Assembly (NCBI GenBank): GCA_016706405.1
Contig: JADJJT010000001.1
Coordinates: forward strand, 1,429,501 to 1,493,500
Direction of reading: 5' to 3'
Length of the DNA stretch: 64,000 nucleotides
From: Sphingobacteriales bacterium
GTDB taxonomy: Bacteria > Bacteroidota > Bacteroidia > Chitinophagales > UBA2359
The notes under the pieces: generated by a model
The model's input: the letters and a program-made list of their open reading frames with translations, nothing else
What the model was told of the DNA's origin: nothing
Database searches by the model: none
Part shown: positions 62,326-64,000 of the stretch, piece by piece
How the letters are laid out: every line of letters starts with the position of its first letter
Numbering within the stretch: the stretch's first letter is position 1
Program-made: the position numbers and the translations under genes

Positions 62326-64000
62326 TTATTTGTTTAGTTTTATTACTTTGGCGGCAACATTTTGGTTGTTAGTAGTAATTAGCTGGCAAATATAGATACC
62401 ATTTGCCAAATTTGCAATACTAAGCGGTATTTGGTATAGTCCTGCCTCAAATTGTTGGTTAGTTATGACTTGTTGAACTTTGTTGCCTTGTAAATTATAG
62501 AGGGTGATGGTGATGGTTTGGTTGGTGGGTAGGGTTAATAATAATTTGCCATACCCATTTTTTACCGGATTTGGACTGCACACCAATTGAATATCGTTGG
62601 GGTTGGTGGTGTTGGCTGTTGGGTTGTTTTTTAGCACAAATATACATTTGGTACTTGGGTTTATGCTTGGTTGGTTGAATGCTGCCTGGTGGGTAAGGTA
62701 AAACGAAAAATTGCCGTTAATAAAATAGTTTTCGTAGTTTATGGTTTTGTTTCCACCGGTTAAAATGGTGGTTTTTATGGCTATGGGTTGCCTTTCGTAG
62801 GGGGCAAAGGGTATGTTTAGTAGTTTGGCGGTTTGGTAGTCGTCTATGCGCACCTCGCGTTGGGTTAGCCAAGTAATGCCCTGCCCTTGCTGCCCTGTTG
62901 AAACCCAGTTATCCCATAATTGAGGGCTAAGTACAAGGCTAATTTCTATTGAGTCGTTGCTGCCTTGCAAGCCTAAACCATTGGTTAGTTGTTGGTAAAC
63001 AATGTTTAAATTGGCTGCCGTAGCGTTGTTATTGCTTATAAATAACACACTTGGGTTGCCGGCAATAGCCGGCGGAACTCCGCCGCCAATACCTAAACCC
63101 GGATTTAAGAAAAACAGGTTTTTGGTAACAATATTATTGTGGTAAATTATGTTGTGAGTTATATTGTCTTCGATTTCGTTGGGTAAAGGGTCGGCATCAG
63201 ATAACAATCGGGCTAAAAGGCATATTTCGTATTTTTCTTGTCCGTCTAAGGGGTCAAGTTCGGGGGTAAGCCAACATTCGACAGGGTCGGCATAGAAAGG
63301 CAGGTCGGGGTTTACAAAATTGGGTGGCGACCAAGTAGTCCATCCGGTAAAATAGTCGTTTGGGTTAATAGCGGGTATTTCAACGGGGCTATTCACTATT
63401 TCATCGCCAAGGTAACATGTTTCGTTTCCGGTATCAAAATACCAATCAACCCAGTTAAAATCCCAAATTTCGCCGCTACTTGCCATGGTATAATATAGGT
63501 GTAGTTGTGCGGGGTCTGAGCCTAAATTGGGGTGTGCATTGTAAATTGTAAAGCCAATGCGGTTGCTATAGGCGGGTTCGGGTGGCGCGCTGCCAGCTAA
63601 ATAACAGCTATCGTTTTGTGGGCAAACCCATATATCGGGGCTGTTCCATATATCGTTCCAGCCAAGTATATCATCACATTCGGTGTTGGGTTCAAAACCT
63701 TGGTCGCCCCAACGGTCGCGCATACGCAGGTCTATAAAGCAAAGTTCGTCGTCGGTAATGCCTTCTTTTTTGCCACCGGGTATGTTTAAGCCTAAACCTA
63801 CGGCTTTAAATGCCCTAATGGTTTGTTTATGGGCAGTGCAAGAAATGGCTTGGGCGGCGGCAACCATAGCCTTAGCAAAATCTTCGTAACTGGGAACTGG
63901 TTTTTTTAAAGTATCAGTTATATATTGCAAGCCGTTTATTAGCACCATTTCGGCGGTATCAATGGTTAGTGGTTCAACGGTTATGCTGTCGGTGGCGTAG
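62326..64000 (-). CDS. Secreted protein with T9SS type A tail, 5' end outside the window
   Basis: The frame continues past the internal Met at 63948 to the window edge (YATDSITVEPLTIDTAEMVL), so at least 558 residues are present and the start is missing. The visible part reads LCFIDLRMRDRWGDQGFEPN, HPNLGSDPAQLHLYYTMASS and HNNIVTKNLFFLNPG. The last 75 residues, from VCSPNPVKNGYGKLLLTL through YNLQGNKVQQV to NGIYICQL, form a type A sorting domain. It is probably a large exported protein whose N-terminal domains lie outside the window. No catalytic motif was recognised. Confidence 0.75.
   Translation of the reverse strand, partial: YATDSITVEPLTIDTAEMVLINGLQYITDTLKKPVPSYEDFAKAMVAAAQAISCTAHKQTIRAFKAVGLGLNIPGGKKEGITDDELCFIDLRMRDRWGDQGFEPNTECDDILGWNDIWNSPDIWVCPQNDSCYLAGSAPPEPAYSNRIGFTIYNAHPNLGSDPAQLHLYYTMASSGEIWDFNWVDWYFDTGNETCYLGDEIVNSPVEIPAINPNDYFTGWTTWSPPNFVNPDLPFYADPVECWLTPELDPLDGQEKYEICLLARLLSDADPLPNEIEDNITHNIIYHNNIVTKNLFFLNPGLGIGGGVPPAIAGNPSVLFISNNNATAANLNIVYQQLTNGLGLQGSNDSIEISLVLSPQLWDNWVSTGQQGQGITWLTQREVRIDDYQTAKLLNIPFAPYERQPIAIKTTILTGGNKTINYENYFINGNFSFYLTHQAAFNQPSINPSTKCIFVLKNNPTANTTNPNDIQLVCSPNPVKNGYGKLLLTLPTNQTITITLYNLQGNKVQQVITNQQFEAGLYQIPLSIANLANGIYICQLITTNNQNVAAKVIKLNK

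Noticed and set aside
1..64000. CRISPR arrays, tRNA and rRNA genes
   Set aside because: No regularly spaced direct repeats, cloverleaf or rRNA-like stretches were seen on either strand.

Overview
The window looks like a chromosomal segment of a Bacteroidota bacterium, probably a gliding or Saprospiria/Chitinophagia-like lineage. The evidence is an AT-rich composition (roughly 40% GC by eye), promoters of the Bacteroidota type (TTG, about 19-20 nt, TAnnTTTG), and six secreted surface proteins ending in type IX secretion (T9SS) signals. Three of these end in type A 'PNP...GxY' tails and three in the gliding-motility-associated type B domain (PNxFxPNxDxxND...RWG...LLR). No T9SS machinery gene, rRNA, tRNA or CRISPR array was seen.

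Layout. 1-3.6 kb: a small membrane protein, a SprT-like metalloprotein gene split by an IS5-type element, the dTDP-sugar epimerase gene rfbC, and a YkuK-type RNase H-like protein. 3.6-5.8 kb: an intergenic region rich in dispersed repeats and hairpins, into which an ISAs1-type element has inserted (perfect 19-bp ends, 9-bp target duplication, transposase broken by frameshifts). 5.8-13.1 kb: two T9SS type A cargo proteins; the first is a very large zinc metalloprotease/beta-helix protein with five 8-bp repeats in its leader. 13.3-20.5 kb: thiL, two OmpH/Skp-like chaperones, a periplasmic thioredoxin, an outer-membrane barrel and a SpoIIE-type phosphatase.

20.6-30.3 kb: a giant adhesin of about 3,200 residues (choice-of-anchor L domain, about 27 SprB-type repeats, type B C-terminal domain), split by one base in a run of Cs. 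30.3-36.6 kb: a frameshifted small gene, a cysN without an adjacent cysD, an isoprenylcysteine-methyltransferase-like protein, a single-chain nuclease-DNA methyltransferase and a lytic transglycosylase. 37-55 kb: a third type B surface protein, then mostly housekeeping or regulatory genes (LTxxQ protein, metal-binding HMA protein, sulfatase-like enzyme, multi-HhH protein, 2OG oxygenase, oligopeptide-binding lipoprotein, S24 repressor, lytic transglycosylase, DUF445, deoxynucleoside kinase, xth, ctaA). 55-64 kb: a 2,219-residue CUB/PKD/FnIII-like adhesin and a truncated T9SS type A protein at the right edge.

The strongest unexplained signal is the hexamer palindrome TCCGGA. It occurs about 100 times by eye, where base composition predicts about 10, in genes and intergenic DNA, usually flanked by A/T. 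It behaves like a highly iterated palindrome. Its cause (methylation, repair or replication mark, uptake sequence, protein binding site) cannot be settled from this window. Also notable are the in-frame IS interruption of the SprT-like gene, several single-base breaks, the 8-bp leader repeat, and the nuclease-methyltransferase.
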